64,000 nucleotides of DNA from Alteromonas aestuariivivens (GTDB lineage: Bacteria > Pseudomonadota > Gammaproteobacteria > Enterobacterales > Alteromonadaceae), in NCBI RefSeq assembly GCF_003367475.1, contig NZ_QRHA01000002.1, forward strand, positions 248,001 through 312,000, in the 5' to 3' direction. The position numbers were made by a program, and so were the translations under genes. Numbering within the stretch: the stretch's first letter is position 1; each line of letters starts with the position of its first letter. This document shows positions 8,081 to 17,779 of the stretch, one piece after another. The notes under the pieces were generated by a model. That model did no database searches. It was not told the DNA's origin and saw only the letters and a list, made by a program, of their open reading frames with translations.

Positions 8081-10279
8081 ATGGACGCAGAACGCAAAAG
8101 AATGGAAAGTCAGGGCGAGATAGATCTTTCCGTTTATATACAGCCATTAATGGAATACAAATGGCGCATTATAGCCGCAGCATTAATTGCAACGGGAATC
8201 GCTGCAGCTTTGTTGACCAAGGTAATACCAGAATTTAAGGCAGAGGCAACGCTACTAATAGAGACGGAAGAGAATAAAGCGGTTTCCATTGGGGATTTTT
8301 ATGCCGTTGATAGCAGTCGTCAGGAATATTTGCTGACTCAATTTGAAATTCTAAAGTCGGAACAGTTGGCTGAGCAGGTGATGGACGAATTCAATCTGCA
8401 GACCAAACCCGAGTTTAATCCCGCTTTGATTGCCGAGAAAAGCTTCCTAGAAAAATTGTTTATTGATCTGTTTGGAAAGGAAAAAGTTTCAAACCAACCC
8501 TCTCAAGAAAAACTGGATTATGAAGCCAGGCAGATAACCTTGGACAATTTCAGATCAAAAATTAAAGTCAGCCCGCTTACGGGAACTCAACTGGTAACTA
8601 TCTCAGTTGAATCGCAAGATCCGGAATTGGCAGCGCAACTTGCGAATGCACTGGGAGATGCATACATTGAAAGTCATCTTGAAGCTCGTATAGGAATGAC
8701 CAACAAAGCTTTAGACTGGTTGAAGGAGCGCAGTGAACGGGTGGCAAGCGAACTCCAGCAGGCAGAACTGGCGTTACAGAAGTTTAAAAACGACGAACAG
8801 ATTGTCGATATGGAAGACGGTTTTCAGACCATGAATTCCAGTACTATTCAGAATCTCAATCGCAGCTTGTTGGAGGTCCGAAATACAAGGATAGAACTCG
8901 AGGCTTTGATTTCCCAACTGGATAGTGCGCTGACTTCAGATTTTGACCTCAGAACAATCAACAAGTTAAATGAGAGTATCGCGGTTCAAGATTTGATAAA
9001 AGCCGAGCGAGTTGCAGAAAGCAGACTTATAGAGTTGGACCAACGATATGGGCCAAAGCACCCAAAAATGATTGCAGCAGAAGCGGATTTAAAGCAAACA
9101 AGAGCCAAGCTTGAATCCCAGTTAAGCAAAGAGGTAAATGAATTAAACAATCAGTTGAAAGCGCTAAAAACCAGGGAGTCACAACTGGAGCGCGATCTTG
9201 GGGAAGCCGAAGGGCAATACCTGTTAACGGGCCAAAAAGAGGGGGAATACCGCAGGCTTCAGGCCAATGTTGAGCGTATTTCTGAGCTTAATAATTTAAT
9301 GGCAACCCGTTTCAAGGAAATGGACATCACCCGGGATTTCAACGCAGCCAATGCCCGTTTTACCGACCCCGCCAAAGTGCCAATTAAACCGGTTAAACCC
9401 AACAAGAAACTGATTTTAGGGTTGACGTTTTTCTTAACCACTTTGATTGGCTGCATTTTTACACTTACGCTGCGTTTCATGAACAACACGGTTCGCACTG
9501 CAACTGATGTTGAGGATGAACTCAGTCAGCGGTTGCTCGGTGTTATCCCAGGCTTAAAGTCAGAAAAAAACAAACCTATCCCTTTATATACCTATTTTGA
9601 TCAAACCAAACACAGCTTCAGTGAAGCGGTAAAATCACTGCGTACCAGTTACTTGCTCACTTACTTAAATCAGCCTAATACCAGTACGCTGATTACATCT
9701 GCTGCGCCGGGAGAAGGAAAATCAACGGTGGCGTTGAATTTTGCCTTTTCGTTGTCGCAAATGGGCAAGGTGCTCTTGATTGATGCGGATATGCGGCGCC
9801 CGTCTATTGCAAAACGCATGTCGCTGCCGGGTTATCAACCGGGGCTTTCCAACGTGCTCTCAGGCAGTCATACCCTGTCGCAATGCATTATTACCGATGC
9901 GAAAAGCGGCGTAGATTTGCTGCCTGCCGGCCAGGTTTCTCCAGACGCACTCGAGTTGATTTCATCCAGTTCCTTTGCAGAGCTGCTGGAAAAACTAAAA
10001 GGGCAGTACAGCAGGATTATCATTGATTCTCCCCCTTGCCAGGCTGTCAGTGATGCGTTGGTGCTTGCAAAGTACGCGGATTCGACCCTGTTTGTCGTGA
10101 AGTCTGCAGCCACAGGTAAAGAGGCAGTGAAAAGTGCGCTGGGCAAGCTAGCATTTGTGGGCGCAAAAATTGATGGGGTAGTGATGAATTCGGTGGATAT
10201 GACGGCTTTTTCCGGTCAGTACAGCGAGTTTTATGGGTACTTGGATTATGCCTCTGAAAAGGAAGCAAAGGCTTCGTAA
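8081..10279 (+). CDS. Wzc-type polysaccharide co-polymerase / tyrosine autokinase, locus A
   Basis: A 732-residue inner-membrane protein that controls chain length and couples synthesis to export. The N-terminal Wzz domain has a first membrane segment (~24-45), a long periplasmic coiled-coil region with the GPKHPKM motif near 325, and a second membrane segment near 450. The cytoplasmic BY-kinase domain has Walker A AAPGEGKST (~543), Walker A' VLLIDADMRRP and Walker B IIIDSPP. The C-terminus carries four tyrosines in QYSEFYGYLDY, the usual autophosphorylation cluster. AAGGAG sits 5 nt before the ATG. A CpsB-type phosphatase is present only in locus B (56122). Confidence 0.95.
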   Translation: MDAERKRMESQGEIDLSVYIQPLMEYKWRIIAAALIATGIAAALLTKVIPEFKAEATLLIETEENKAVSIGDFYAVDSSRQEYLLTQFEILKSEQLAEQVMDEFNLQTKPEFNPALIAEKSFLEKLFIDLFGKEKVSNQPSQEKLDYEARQITLDNFRSKIKVSPLTGTQLVTISVESQDPELAAQLANALGDAYIESHLEARIGMTNKALDWLKERSERVASELQQAELALQKFKNDEQIVDMEDGFQTMNSSTIQNLNRSLLEVRNTRIELEALISQLDSALTSDFDLRTINKLNESIAVQDLIKAERVAESRLIELDQRYGPKHPKMIAAEADLKQTRAKLESQLSKEVNELNNQLKALKTRESQLERDLGEAEGQYLLTGQKEGEYRRLQANVERISELNNLMATRFKEMDITRDFNAANARFTDPAKVPIKPVKPNKKLILGLTFFLTTLIGCIFTLTLRFMNNTVRTATDVEDELSQRLLGVIPGLKSEKNKPIPLYTYFDQTKHSFSEAVKSLRTSYLLTYLNQPNTSTLITSAAPGEGKSTVALNFAFSLSQMGKVLLIDADMRRPSIAKRMSLPGYQPGLSNVLSGSHTLSQCIITDAKSGVDLLPAGQVSPDALELISSSSFAELLEKLKGQYSRIIIDSPPCQAVSDALVLAKYADSTLFVVKSAATGKEAVKSALGKLAFVGAKIDGVVMNSVDMTAFSGQYSEFYGYLDYASEKEAKAS

Positions 10280-10420
10280 TTGTGTGGGCTGCACGGCCAA
10301 AAATTTCTGGCTGAGCGAGAACATGATAAATGGTCTGTTTTTACGTTTTTAACCTGGGCAGACCGCAGCCAACGGTATGGATTAGTTAAGTTAGCCCAAA
10401 AGGGAGCGACGGAGTCTGAT

Positions 10421-11380
10421 ATGAAAAATGTGTTTATAGCGGGCCACAATGGAATGGTTGGTTCTGCCATCCATCGAATACTGGCAAAGCGGCAGGATGT
10501 AAAAGTAGTGACCTGTAGCCGACAGGAACTTAATTTGCTCAGCCAGCAATCAGTGAATAATTTCTTTAAAACCAATCAGCTGGATGAAGTTTACCTGTGC
10601 GCTGCAAAAGTTGGAGGAATTCACGCAAATAATCAGTATCCCGCTGAATTTATCTACGAAAACCTCATGATGGAAGCAAACATCATTCATGCTGCACACA
10701 CACATGATGTTCAACGTCTTCTTTTTCTTGGGTCTTCCTGTATTTACCCCAAAATGGCTGAACAGCCAATAACGGAAACATCGCTTCTAACTGGCAAACT
10801 GGAAGAAACCAACGAACCTTATGCAATCGCAAAGATCGCAGGTATTAAGCTGTGCGAAAGTTATAACAGGCAATATGGCAGAGACTACCGGTCTGTTATG
10901 CCAACAAACCTGTATGGACCCAATGATAATTTTCATCCGGAAAATTCACACGTCATTCCCGCACTCATTCGTAGGTTCCATGAAGCCAAGTTAAGCAACG
11001 AAAAAACGGTCAAGGCCTGGGGTACCGGTAAGCCCATGCGCGAATTTCTGCACGTTGATGACATGGCCCAAGCGAGTGTTTATGTGCTCGAACTGGAATC
11101 GGAAATATACAACCTGCACACAGAACCAATGACCAGTCATGTGAACGTGGGAAGCGGGGTTGATTGCACAATCCGCGAATTGGTTGAAACCGTTGCGGAA
11201 GTGATTGGTTACCAAGGGGAGATTGTTTGGGACACCAGTAAACCTGATGGCACTCCAAGAAAACTAATGGACGTTTCAAAATTAGAAAAGTTGGGATGGA
11301 AAGCAAAGATCACTCTTAAAGAGGGCCTCAGCGAAACCTATCAATGGTTTTTGAGTAATACCGAAACAATTCGTAAGTAA
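10421..11380 (+). CDS. fcl: GDP-L-fucose synthase
   Basis: A 319-residue epimerase/reductase that turns GDP-4-keto-6-deoxymannose into GDP-L-fucose with NADPH. It shows the NADP loop [10 protein letters not shown], the GSSCIYPK active-site segment with Ser and Cys, and YxxxK in [10 protein letters not shown], plus the [20 protein letters not shown] stretch typical of Fcl/WcaG. The frame is open to a TTG at 10280, right after wzc, but GGAG 6 nt before the ATG at 10421 and the conserved [11 protein letters not shown] start fix this as the beginning. With gmd at 5200 it completes GDP-fucose synthesis for locus A. Confidence 0.96.
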   Translation: MKNVFIAGHNGMVGSAIHRILAKRQDVKVVTCSRQELNLLSQQSVNNFFKTNQLDEVYLCAAKVGGIHANNQYPAEFIYENLMMEANIIHAAHTHDVQRLLFLGSSCIYPKMAEQPITETSLLTGKLEETNEPYAIAKIAGIKLCESYNRQYGRDYRSVMPTNLYGPNDNFHPENSHVIPALIRRFHEAKLSNEKTVKAWGTGKPMREFLHVDDMAQASVYVLELESEIYNLHTEPMTSHVNVGSGVDCTIRELVETVAEVIGYQGEIVWDTSKPDGTPRKLMDVSKLEKLGWKAKITLKEGLSETYQWFLSNTETIRK

Positions 11381-11414
11381 GTACTGTCTTCGCAGGGAGT
11401 AACGAGATTTTGTT

Positions 11415-12506
11415 ATGTTGATGTTGGTGGATTTACCTAAACCAGTTCATGGTCTTTCGAATATCAATAAGAAAATGGTAGAGGTATTGAAGACAAGAAG
11501 TGTTGATACAAAAGTTATCAATACAGCACCTTCTTACGCGAGTAAATATCACAACCACTGGCAATGGCCGATAATTAAGATATTTCACACTTTGCTGTGT
11601 TATGTGCGTTGTTTATGGAATTTACTCTTCGGTAAACATCGCTATGTATATCGCTCAATCAATGGTGGAACGGGCCAGATTTACGATCTGGCTTATCTTG
11701 GCATGGCCCGCCTTTTGGGGCGCAGTATTCTTATTCACCATCATTCATTCAACTACCTGAATAAACACTCCGGGTTATTTCGCTTCCTTTTAAAAATTGC
11801 AGGAAGGAATGTCTCTCACATCGCGTTGGGCAAGCGAATGAAAGAGAAGCTGACGGAGTTGTACGATGTGCCTGATTCGTCCGTTTTTGTGATTTCAAAT
11901 TTGGCTTTTTCCGAGCTGACTGACTCAGTCTTTGAATACAGTGAAATGAATAATGATGGTGAAGTGAAAATTGGTCACTTGTCGAATTTATGCTTCGAAA
12001 AAGGTCTGGATGTATTTTTAGATGCCTGTAAGGGTTTGGAAGACATCGGTTTTCCATACTCGGCCTACGTTGTAGGGCCTTGTACCGATGACAGGAGCAA
12101 GGGAAAATTAAATGCTTTCTTAGAGACTTCAAATAATTTGTCTTATTTGGGGCCGTTGTACAGTGATGACAAAGAAAATTATTTGAGGTCGCTGGATTGC
12201 TTTGTTTTTCCGACAAAATACCGGAATGAAGCTGAACCACTGGTTTTGTATGAGGCGGCAAGGTACGGATGTTTTCTTATCGGGTCAGACCGGGGATGTA
12301 TGGCCGATTCCATCAATTCATTGGGTGGAATGGTTTTAAAGCAGGCAGTAACGTATGACGAAGTGGTGACTGCTTTAACCGAAGCATTGAAAAACAATAT
12401 GTTTTCAAAAGATAAAAGAGAGGAGCGAATCTCTAAATACCGAAGCTTGGTTGCAGAATCGCACAATGCTTTAAACCACCTGATGGAAGAAATTCATGCC
12501 AAGTAA
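11415..12506 (+). CDS. Glycosyltransferase, GT4 family
   Basis: 363 residues with a GT-B layout. The C-terminal donor half shows IGHLSNLCFEKGLDVFLDA (the GT4 loop after the first strand of the second domain) and the E-x7-E motif in EAEPLVLYEAARYG. The N-terminal half begins MLMLVDLPKPVHGLSN. It should transfer a sugar to the growing lipid-linked repeat on the cytoplasmic face; donor and acceptor are unknown. It overlaps the acetyltransferase gene downstream by 11 bp, so the two are probably co-translated. The region from here to about 17.5 kb is visibly more AT-rich than the flanks, as is usual for repeat-unit genes. Confidence 0.85.
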   Translation: MLMLVDLPKPVHGLSNINKKMVEVLKTRSVDTKVINTAPSYASKYHNHWQWPIIKIFHTLLCYVRCLWNLLFGKHRYVYRSINGGTGQIYDLAYLGMARLLGRSILIHHHSFNYLNKHSGLFRFLLKIAGRNVSHIALGKRMKEKLTELYDVPDSSVFVISNLAFSELTDSVFEYSEMNNDGEVKIGHLSNLCFEKGLDVFLDACKGLEDIGFPYSAYVVGPCTDDRSKGKLNAFLETSNNLSYLGPLYSDDKENYLRSLDCFVFPTKYRNEAEPLVLYEAARYGCFLIGSDRGCMADSINSLGGMVLKQAVTYDEVVTALTEALKNNMFSKDKREERISKYRSLVAESHNALNHLMEEIHAK

Positions 12507-13056
12507 TTATCAGGATCTGAGCCTGTTCAAAGTGCCCGGTGATTTCAGGGGGCGGTCCGCGTTCATTGTGCAATTGTGGTGGTTCGTAAGCGCTACCCTG
12601 TTTAAGTTCTCACCGCAGTTCGCCTATGGTTGGCGAAGAATGCTGTTGAGGATGTTTGGTGCGAAAATAGGTAAAGGGGTTATTGTTCGCCCCACAGCAC
12701 GTATTACTTACCCCTGGAAGCTTTCTATCGGTGATTTTTCATGGGTAGGTGATCATGTTGAATTGTATACCTTAGGAGAAATTTCCATTGGGCGGAACAG
12801 CGTTGTGTCGCAAAGAAGTTACTTGTGCACCGGTAGTCATGACCTGAAGTCTTTGAGTTTTGATATATACCAGCAGCCCATTGTCATTGAGGATGAGGTG
12901 TGGATAGCGACTGATGTATTTGTGGCTCCCGGGGTAACGATAGGTACAGGAACAGTGATTGGTGCAAGAAGCTCAATTTTCAAGGATGTACAGGGCGGCG
13001 TTATTTATATGGAAAAGCGGGCAGTGGTAACCAAGGCACGAAGCGAGAATGGATGA
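12496..13056 (+). CDS. WcaF-like O-acetyltransferase (left-handed beta-helix)
   Basis: 186 residues of the hexapeptide-repeat acyltransferase family, closest in look to colanic-acid WcaF. The N-terminus QDLSLFKVPGDFRGRS is typical of that group; imperfect hexapeptide turns follow (IGKGVIVRPTARI, IGDFSWVGDHVEL, ISIGRNSVVSQRS), then the CTGSHD catalytic His segment and IEDEVWIATDVFVAPGVTIG. It should acetylate a sugar of the repeat unit from acetyl-CoA. Its start lies inside the preceding glycosyltransferase gene. Confidence 0.9.
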   Translation: MPSNYQDLSLFKVPGDFRGRSAFIVQLWWFVSATLFKFSPQFAYGWRRMLLRMFGAKIGKGVIVRPTARITYPWKLSIGDFSWVGDHVELYTLGEISIGRNSVVSQRSYLCTGSHDLKSLSFDIYQQPIVIEDEVWIATDVFVAPGVTIGTGTVIGARSSIFKDVQGGVIYMEKRAVVTKARSENG

Positions 13057-13317
13057 CGGCCCAAAGTTAGCAGATTTCAATAGGAATTTCGTTGGGATTT
13101 TTGATTGTAAGTAATGACCGTATTGTGTGTGATAACGGGTAGTCGTATTTGGTATTGGCTATAAAAATTCAATTAGATTGATGGACAGTAGTTTTACATC
13201 GGAATCACTCAAAGTTTCAGTTGTTTCCGATAGTAGATATTACAGGTGAAAAAGTTCTTTTAATTAAGGAAATTGGTTTTTCATTCATCTTTCTACTTTA
13301 TAACGTTGAGATAATTA

Positions 13318-14811
13318 ATGTCGTTAGATAGTCCTAATTCATCCAGTAGTTTTAAGCGGCGCACGTTAATTGGCTTCATTCTAGCGATTCTGACGATGAT
13401 GGCGACGAAGTTTCTGACCCTTTTGAGCCAATGGATTATCGGTTTCTATCTTGAGCCCCAGGAGTTTGGAGAGTACGGCATCATACTTGGATTGCTCGCC
13501 TTCTTTGGAGCTTTTCAGGAACCGGGAATTGGTAGAATTCACACTCAACTCAGAGCCGCCGCTGGCAATATGTGGCGGCGGTCCATAATTGTGAGTGCTT
13601 TTCTCGGTGTATTTGGTGCAACTGCAATGTGTCTTGCATCATCATTGATTTATGGCATCGACTCACGAGTCACTCTCATGGCACTGATTGTTGCGCTGGC
13701 CTTTCCTGTTTTTGGTCTTGCTAATTTGTTAAAGGCCAAGCTGGAAATTCTGGAGGATTATCGAACCCTTGCCGCCGAGCAGTTTTTGAGAGGTTTTTTA
13801 ACAAATGTGTTGCTTGTTGCCGCGGTTTTAGTGGGCTTTAGCTCGTATTCTTTCTCTCTTTCACTGACACTCGCAGTGGTCATATCCAGTATGTACATGT
13901 TCTATAAAACGAACAGGGTTTCTAATTTGAAAATTGCGTCTATGGATGACTACGAGCCCTACAGTAAAGTGGTTGTGTGGTCGTTAGTTGGTGCCATTCT
14001 ACTGAGCATGTCCATCAGAAGTGATTACTTTGTACTGAGCCTTACGCTGGATGAATACGCTCTTGGGCTTTATTATTTTGGCTTTATGGTTTCCACAAAC
14101 GTTGGAATTCTGCTGACTCAGGCGATACGCTCAATTTTAATGCCAGCGTTCAGCTCGATAGGTTCAGACGTAACTAAATCGGAATACTTCTTTAAGTCCT
14201 GCAGATATCTCCTGTTTTTTACTTCGTTTTTGTCAGTCGCTGCAATCATCCTGCTACCTTCAGCTATCCACTTTTTATGGCAGGGGCGTTGGGATGAAGC
14301 CACTATTATTTGCCAGGTTTTCATTCTCTCGCTTCCGTTGCGATTGCTCACTCCATTGTCTCTGGCCTATCTGGAAAGTATTGGCGAATGGAAAATTCGG
14401 GCCGTCAGTCTGGCCATTGACGGCATTTCTCTCATGATTTTTTGCTACGTTGGCGCGGTACTGGGCGGGTTGATAGGCGCTGTGGTCAGTTGCACTGTTC
14501 AAAGAGGAATATTCGGCCTGGTGCCATTCTTTATTGCCAATCATATTGCAGAGCGAAAAACTGAACAGGATAAGAGCAGGAAGTTGCACGTTGATTTGCT
14601 CCTGTATTATGGATTCATGTTACTTCTGGTTGTGAATTATCAGTTCTTTTATGACGGTAAGGGTATTAGTTCTTACCTGATAGATTCATACCCCCTAATC
14701 TTTGGTGTTTTTCTGTTGTTTAGTGTTGTATTCAGTCGTGATCTTTACCGAGATACTTTTAGATCATTTGCAACTCAATTGTCTTTTGGTTTGAGAAAAA
14801 TAAAGGCTTGA
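13318..14811 (+). CDS. Oligosaccharide flippase, Wzx type
   Basis: 497 residues, almost entirely hydrophobic, with about a dozen membrane segments and the N-terminal layout of the polysaccharide-transport (MOP) superfamily: a positively charged start (FKRRTLIGF), then a first helix and the amphipathic WIIGFYLEPQEFGEYGIILGL segment, where the FGEYG turn is typical of Wzx. It should flip the undecaprenyl-linked repeat across the inner membrane in the Wzx/Wzy route. A 261-bp AT-rich gap without recognisable genes precedes it. The start ATG has only a weak GAG ribosome-binding site. Confidence 0.88.
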   Translation: MSLDSPNSSSSFKRRTLIGFILAILTMMATKFLTLLSQWIIGFYLEPQEFGEYGIILGLLAFFGAFQEPGIGRIHTQLRAAAGNMWRRSIIVSAFLGVFGATAMCLASSLIYGIDSRVTLMALIVALAFPVFGLANLLKAKLEILEDYRTLAAEQFLRGFLTNVLLVAAVLVGFSSYSFSLSLTLAVVISSMYMFYKTNRVSNLKIASMDDYEPYSKVVVWSLVGAILLSMSIRSDYFVLSLTLDEYALGLYYFGFMVSTNVGILLTQAIRSILMPAFSSIGSDVTKSEYFFKSCRYLLFFTSFLSVAAIILLPSAIHFLWQGRWDEATIICQVFILSLPLRLLTPLSLAYLESIGEWKIRAVSLAIDGISLMIFCYVGAVLGGLIGAVVSCTVQRGIFGLVPFFIANHIAERKTEQDKSRKLHVDLLLYYGFMLLLVVNYQFFYDGKGISSYLIDSYPLIFGVFLLFSVVFSRDLYRDTFRSFATQLSFGLRKIKA

Positions 14812-14907
14812 TGGTCAGTAAATTGTAATTGGAGCAGCAATGAATAACTCAATGGAAATTGCTGTGTATCTTAATTGTGGTGCCTTATTTAAAACTTGGT
14901 TGTGTAA

Positions 14908-16296
14908 ATGAGTATGTATATAAGAAAAGGTGTGCTTGGTTCACTGGTTATCGTGATGGCTTTATGCACGCCAGTGCTCATACTCAGTATGTCAGCTGAT
15001 AAGGCTGTCTTTGGCTCATTTATTGCCTTGCTAGCATTTTCTTTGTTGACTTTCATCCATCTTGCGCGCGGGAACCGGGATTTTTTGTATAGCGCAGTGC
15101 TGTCTTTTTTTTACGTTTTTTTGTTTCTCGCACCGGCTTTACAAGTTTACGCTGATAAATATCCATGGATAGGACGATATTCATCCGATGAAATCAACTA
15201 CGGATATATCATTACGTTTCTGTCTCTGGTTGGTTTTGGTTTCGGCTATGAACTTAATAAAAAGTTTGGCGAGAGGAAACAATCTGACATTAAGTATGTG
15301 CTTTCAAATCGGGGGGCATTTCGATTATACATTGTAGGTTTGGTATGTATATTTGTGGGGATAGCCTTTTTGGGAATGGAGTCTATTATTTCACCCAGAA
15401 ACATGGCGACAGATTCTGTTTTAGAGTCATTGGAAAGTAGCGCTGTCGCATCCATACTTCAGTCCTTTTTCAGGGTTTCTGGTTTTCTTTGTCTGGTCAT
15501 ATTGATTGTTGATTGGATCTCAAACCGAAAATCATTGAATCAAAGTCAAATTACGCACAGGCTTCTCATGATAGGTTCCCTGTTTCTAATCGTGATGTTT
15601 TTTAATAATCCTGTTTCAACAGCCCGGTTCTGGTTTGGTTGTATAGTCCTTTCGTTGTTTCTTATTTATATCGTATATCGCACAAAATATTCGGCCGGAT
15701 TTTGGTTTTTACTTAACATTGCTATCGTGACTTGTGTTTTTCCATTGATGGATTTGTATAGGAACAGCCTGGAAACCAGTGTAGTCGAAGCAGTTGTAAA
15801 TCTTGATACATTCAGCGAACTATCCACAAGTCCCGATTTTGATGCCTTTCAGCAACAGTTAAATACCGTCCGCTATACTAATTTGCATGACCATTCGTTT
15901 GGTCTGCAAACACTTTCTTCCTTATTATTTTTTGTACCCAGGAATGTCTGGCCATCCAAAGCACAACCTACGGGTAAAGAGTTAGCTAATAAGCTTGGGT
16001 ATCATTTTGATAATCTTTCTGCGCCCTTATCAGCAGAATTTTATATGGATGGATGGTTGTTTATGGTCGTAGGCGGAATGTTCGCCCTGGGTTTTATATA
16101 TAGATTCTTTTACAACCGCTTCAGAACCAGCACCGATGTATTTAGTGTCTCCTTTTTTATATTCATGTCCTGTTACCAGATGTACTTTCTTCGGGGAAGC
16201 CTGATGGCGGTTATAGGGTATATGGTTGTAGGTATGGCCATTTTATTTTTGATTAGAATGAGCAAAGGGCTCTTCTTTATCCAAAGCAAACATTAA
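14908..16296 (+). CDS. O-antigen/EPS repeat-unit polymerase, Wzy-like
   Basis: 462 residues with roughly twelve predicted membrane helices and a large loop near residues 290-375 (SPDFDAFQQQLNTVRYTN, then FFVPRNVWPSKAQPTGKELA and LSAPLSAEFYMDGW), a pattern shared by oligosaccharide repeat-unit polymerases. It sits between the flippase and a glycosyltransferase, as expected for Wzy. Polymerases diverge fast, so the assignment rests on topology, the PRxxWPxKP-like stretch and context. No strong ribosome-binding site is seen before the ATG at 14908. Confidence 0.8.
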   Translation: MSMYIRKGVLGSLVIVMALCTPVLILSMSADKAVFGSFIALLAFSLLTFIHLARGNRDFLYSAVLSFFYVFLFLAPALQVYADKYPWIGRYSSDEINYGYIITFLSLVGFGFGYELNKKFGERKQSDIKYVLSNRGAFRLYIVGLVCIFVGIAFLGMESIISPRNMATDSVLESLESSAVASILQSFFRVSGFLCLVILIVDWISNRKSLNQSQITHRLLMIGSLFLIVMFFNNPVSTARFWFGCIVLSLFLIYIVYRTKYSAGFWFLLNIAIVTCVFPLMDLYRNSLETSVVEAVVNLDTFSELSTSPDFDAFQQQLNTVRYTNLHDHSFGLQTLSSLLFFVPRNVWPSKAQPTGKELANKLGYHFDNLSAPLSAEFYMDGWLFMVVGGMFALGFIYRFFYNRFRTSTDVFSVSFFIFMSCYQMYFLRGSLMAVIGYMVVGMAILFLIRMSKGLFFIQSKH

Positions 16297-16306
16297 GGCG
16301 AACGCT

Positions 16307-17467
16307 ATGAAGCTACTGTACGTTCAACACCTATTGTCTTCGTATCGGTTACCTCTGTTCAACGATATGGCGACCAACAGTGCAGTGGAACTGACGGTAT
16401 TTGCCAAGCAACCTGATGATGGGATGGGCTATGATGTCAATGATGAGTCAAGCTTTGAGTTCAGATTTATCCCCGCGAACTGGAACGTTTTTGGGCGCGG
16501 CCTTCGCTGGTCTTCAGGGTTTCTGAGGTGCTACCGAGAGACCGATTGCATTATCCATTTCGGTGATTATAAATTTTTGACAATATGGGTATGCCTGCTG
16601 CTTTCGGTTTTTAACAAAAAGAAATTTTTTCTTCACGGACAGGGAGGGTATAAAAATGACAGGCTCGTTGGGCGGCTGATTTACATCATTTTTGTTGCTT
16701 TGTCTGATGGCTATATATGTTACACCGAGTACTCGCGCAAAGCCCTGTTGGGGAAATTACCTTCGTTTCTGCACCGTAAAGTATTTGTGGTTTCCAATAC
16801 GCTGTATTTCCCCAAAATGCCACTTGAAAACAAAGTGACACATGAAAAATCACGTGAAGGGCAGGAATTGCTCTATTTGGGACGACTCCGAAGATCATGT
16901 GGTATTGAGTTCTTACTGGAAGCTGCCACTGAGGCAAAATTGAAGGTTAAGGTGATTGGTGGAGGGGATGAGGAGTACATCAATGCTTTGTCTGAGAAAT
17001 ACAATTCCATTGCCACATTCTATGGCCCTGTATTTGAACTTGAAAAGCAGCGAGAAATCGCCCAGTCTTGTATTGCTGGTGTTTACGGAGGGAATGCGGG
17101 TCTGAGTGTTGTTCATTACCTGTACCTGGGGTTGCCAGTAATTGTGCATAGCGATATTGCCAGTCATATGGGGCCCGAACCCAGCTACATTTCTCACGGT
17201 TATAATGGCATTCTATTTGAAAAAGATAATCCGGAATCTTTAATAAACGCGTTAATCCAAATTAAATCTGACGACTTGTTGCGGGCTAAATTGTCAGAGA
17301 ATGCTTTATCAACTTTCACTGCATTGAGTAAGCCAAGCATGGCAGACAAAATGCTGCAGATTGTTGAAGGCACTGCAAGCAATGAACGTGGTCATGCAGT
17401 ATCCCTGTTGATAGTATTAGCATTTTTGACAACGTTGGTAGCAGACGTTTCGCCTGTGGCCGTTTGA
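16307..17467 (+). CDS. Glycosyltransferase, GT4-like
   Basis: 386 residues. The N-terminus MKLLYVQHLLSSYRLPLFND is the pattern of GT4 enzymes that act on lipid-linked intermediates (HxxxxYRxPLF). The second half carries LLYLGRLRRSCGIEFLLEAA, a GGGDEEY loop, VYGGNAGLSVVHYLYLGLPV in the donor-binding region, and a DNPESLINALIQI helix. The C-terminal ~25 residues (VSLLIVLAFLTTLVADV) are hydrophobic, unusual for the family; they may be a membrane anchor or reflect a late frame shift near the 3' end. It follows the polymerase by 10 bp. Donor and linkage are unknown. Confidence 0.82.
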   Translation: MKLLYVQHLLSSYRLPLFNDMATNSAVELTVFAKQPDDGMGYDVNDESSFEFRFIPANWNVFGRGLRWSSGFLRCYRETDCIIHFGDYKFLTIWVCLLLSVFNKKKFFLHGQGGYKNDRLVGRLIYIIFVALSDGYICYTEYSRKALLGKLPSFLHRKVFVVSNTLYFPKMPLENKVTHEKSREGQELLYLGRLRRSCGIEFLLEAATEAKLKVKVIGGGDEEYINALSEKYNSIATFYGPVFELEKQREIAQSCIAGVYGGNAGLSVVHYLYLGLPVIVHSDIASHMGPEPSYISHGYNGILFEKDNPESLINALIQIKSDDLLRAKLSENALSTFTALSKPSMADKMLQIVEGTASNERGHAVSLLIVLAFLTTLVADVSPVAV

Positions 17468-17779
17468 CAGCAAGTTAAAAAGTGCCGCCGTTGGTGATCA
17501 CTGTCAGCACACATTCATTACCTAATAAACGGATACGGGCGAAAGAGTTTGGTGTGTTTTAAATGTGATCTCGGTCAATAAAATTTTGAACAGTGCGATA
17601 CTCAAAATTTATTGGTGTATTTGATTTTGTGTATTGGGTAGTATAAAAAATGCACTGCCATTAAACTCAGGATGAGTTTATATTTATAAAGGCCTCGGGC
17701 ATAGGCTGCAAGTCGACACGTGTTTGTAAAACGAATCGGAAGATAAACACCATGTTCCAGCTGTCAGGGAGGATTGCAA
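17468..17779. other. Intergenic region before the A-T-TE / HPPD module
   Basis: 312 bp without a supported gene. It is AT-rich, with a TATAAA-like box near 17642. The gap may separate the NRPS-like/HPPD pair as its own transcription unit; no clear terminator hairpin with a T-run was found after the preceding gene. Confidence 0.35.
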
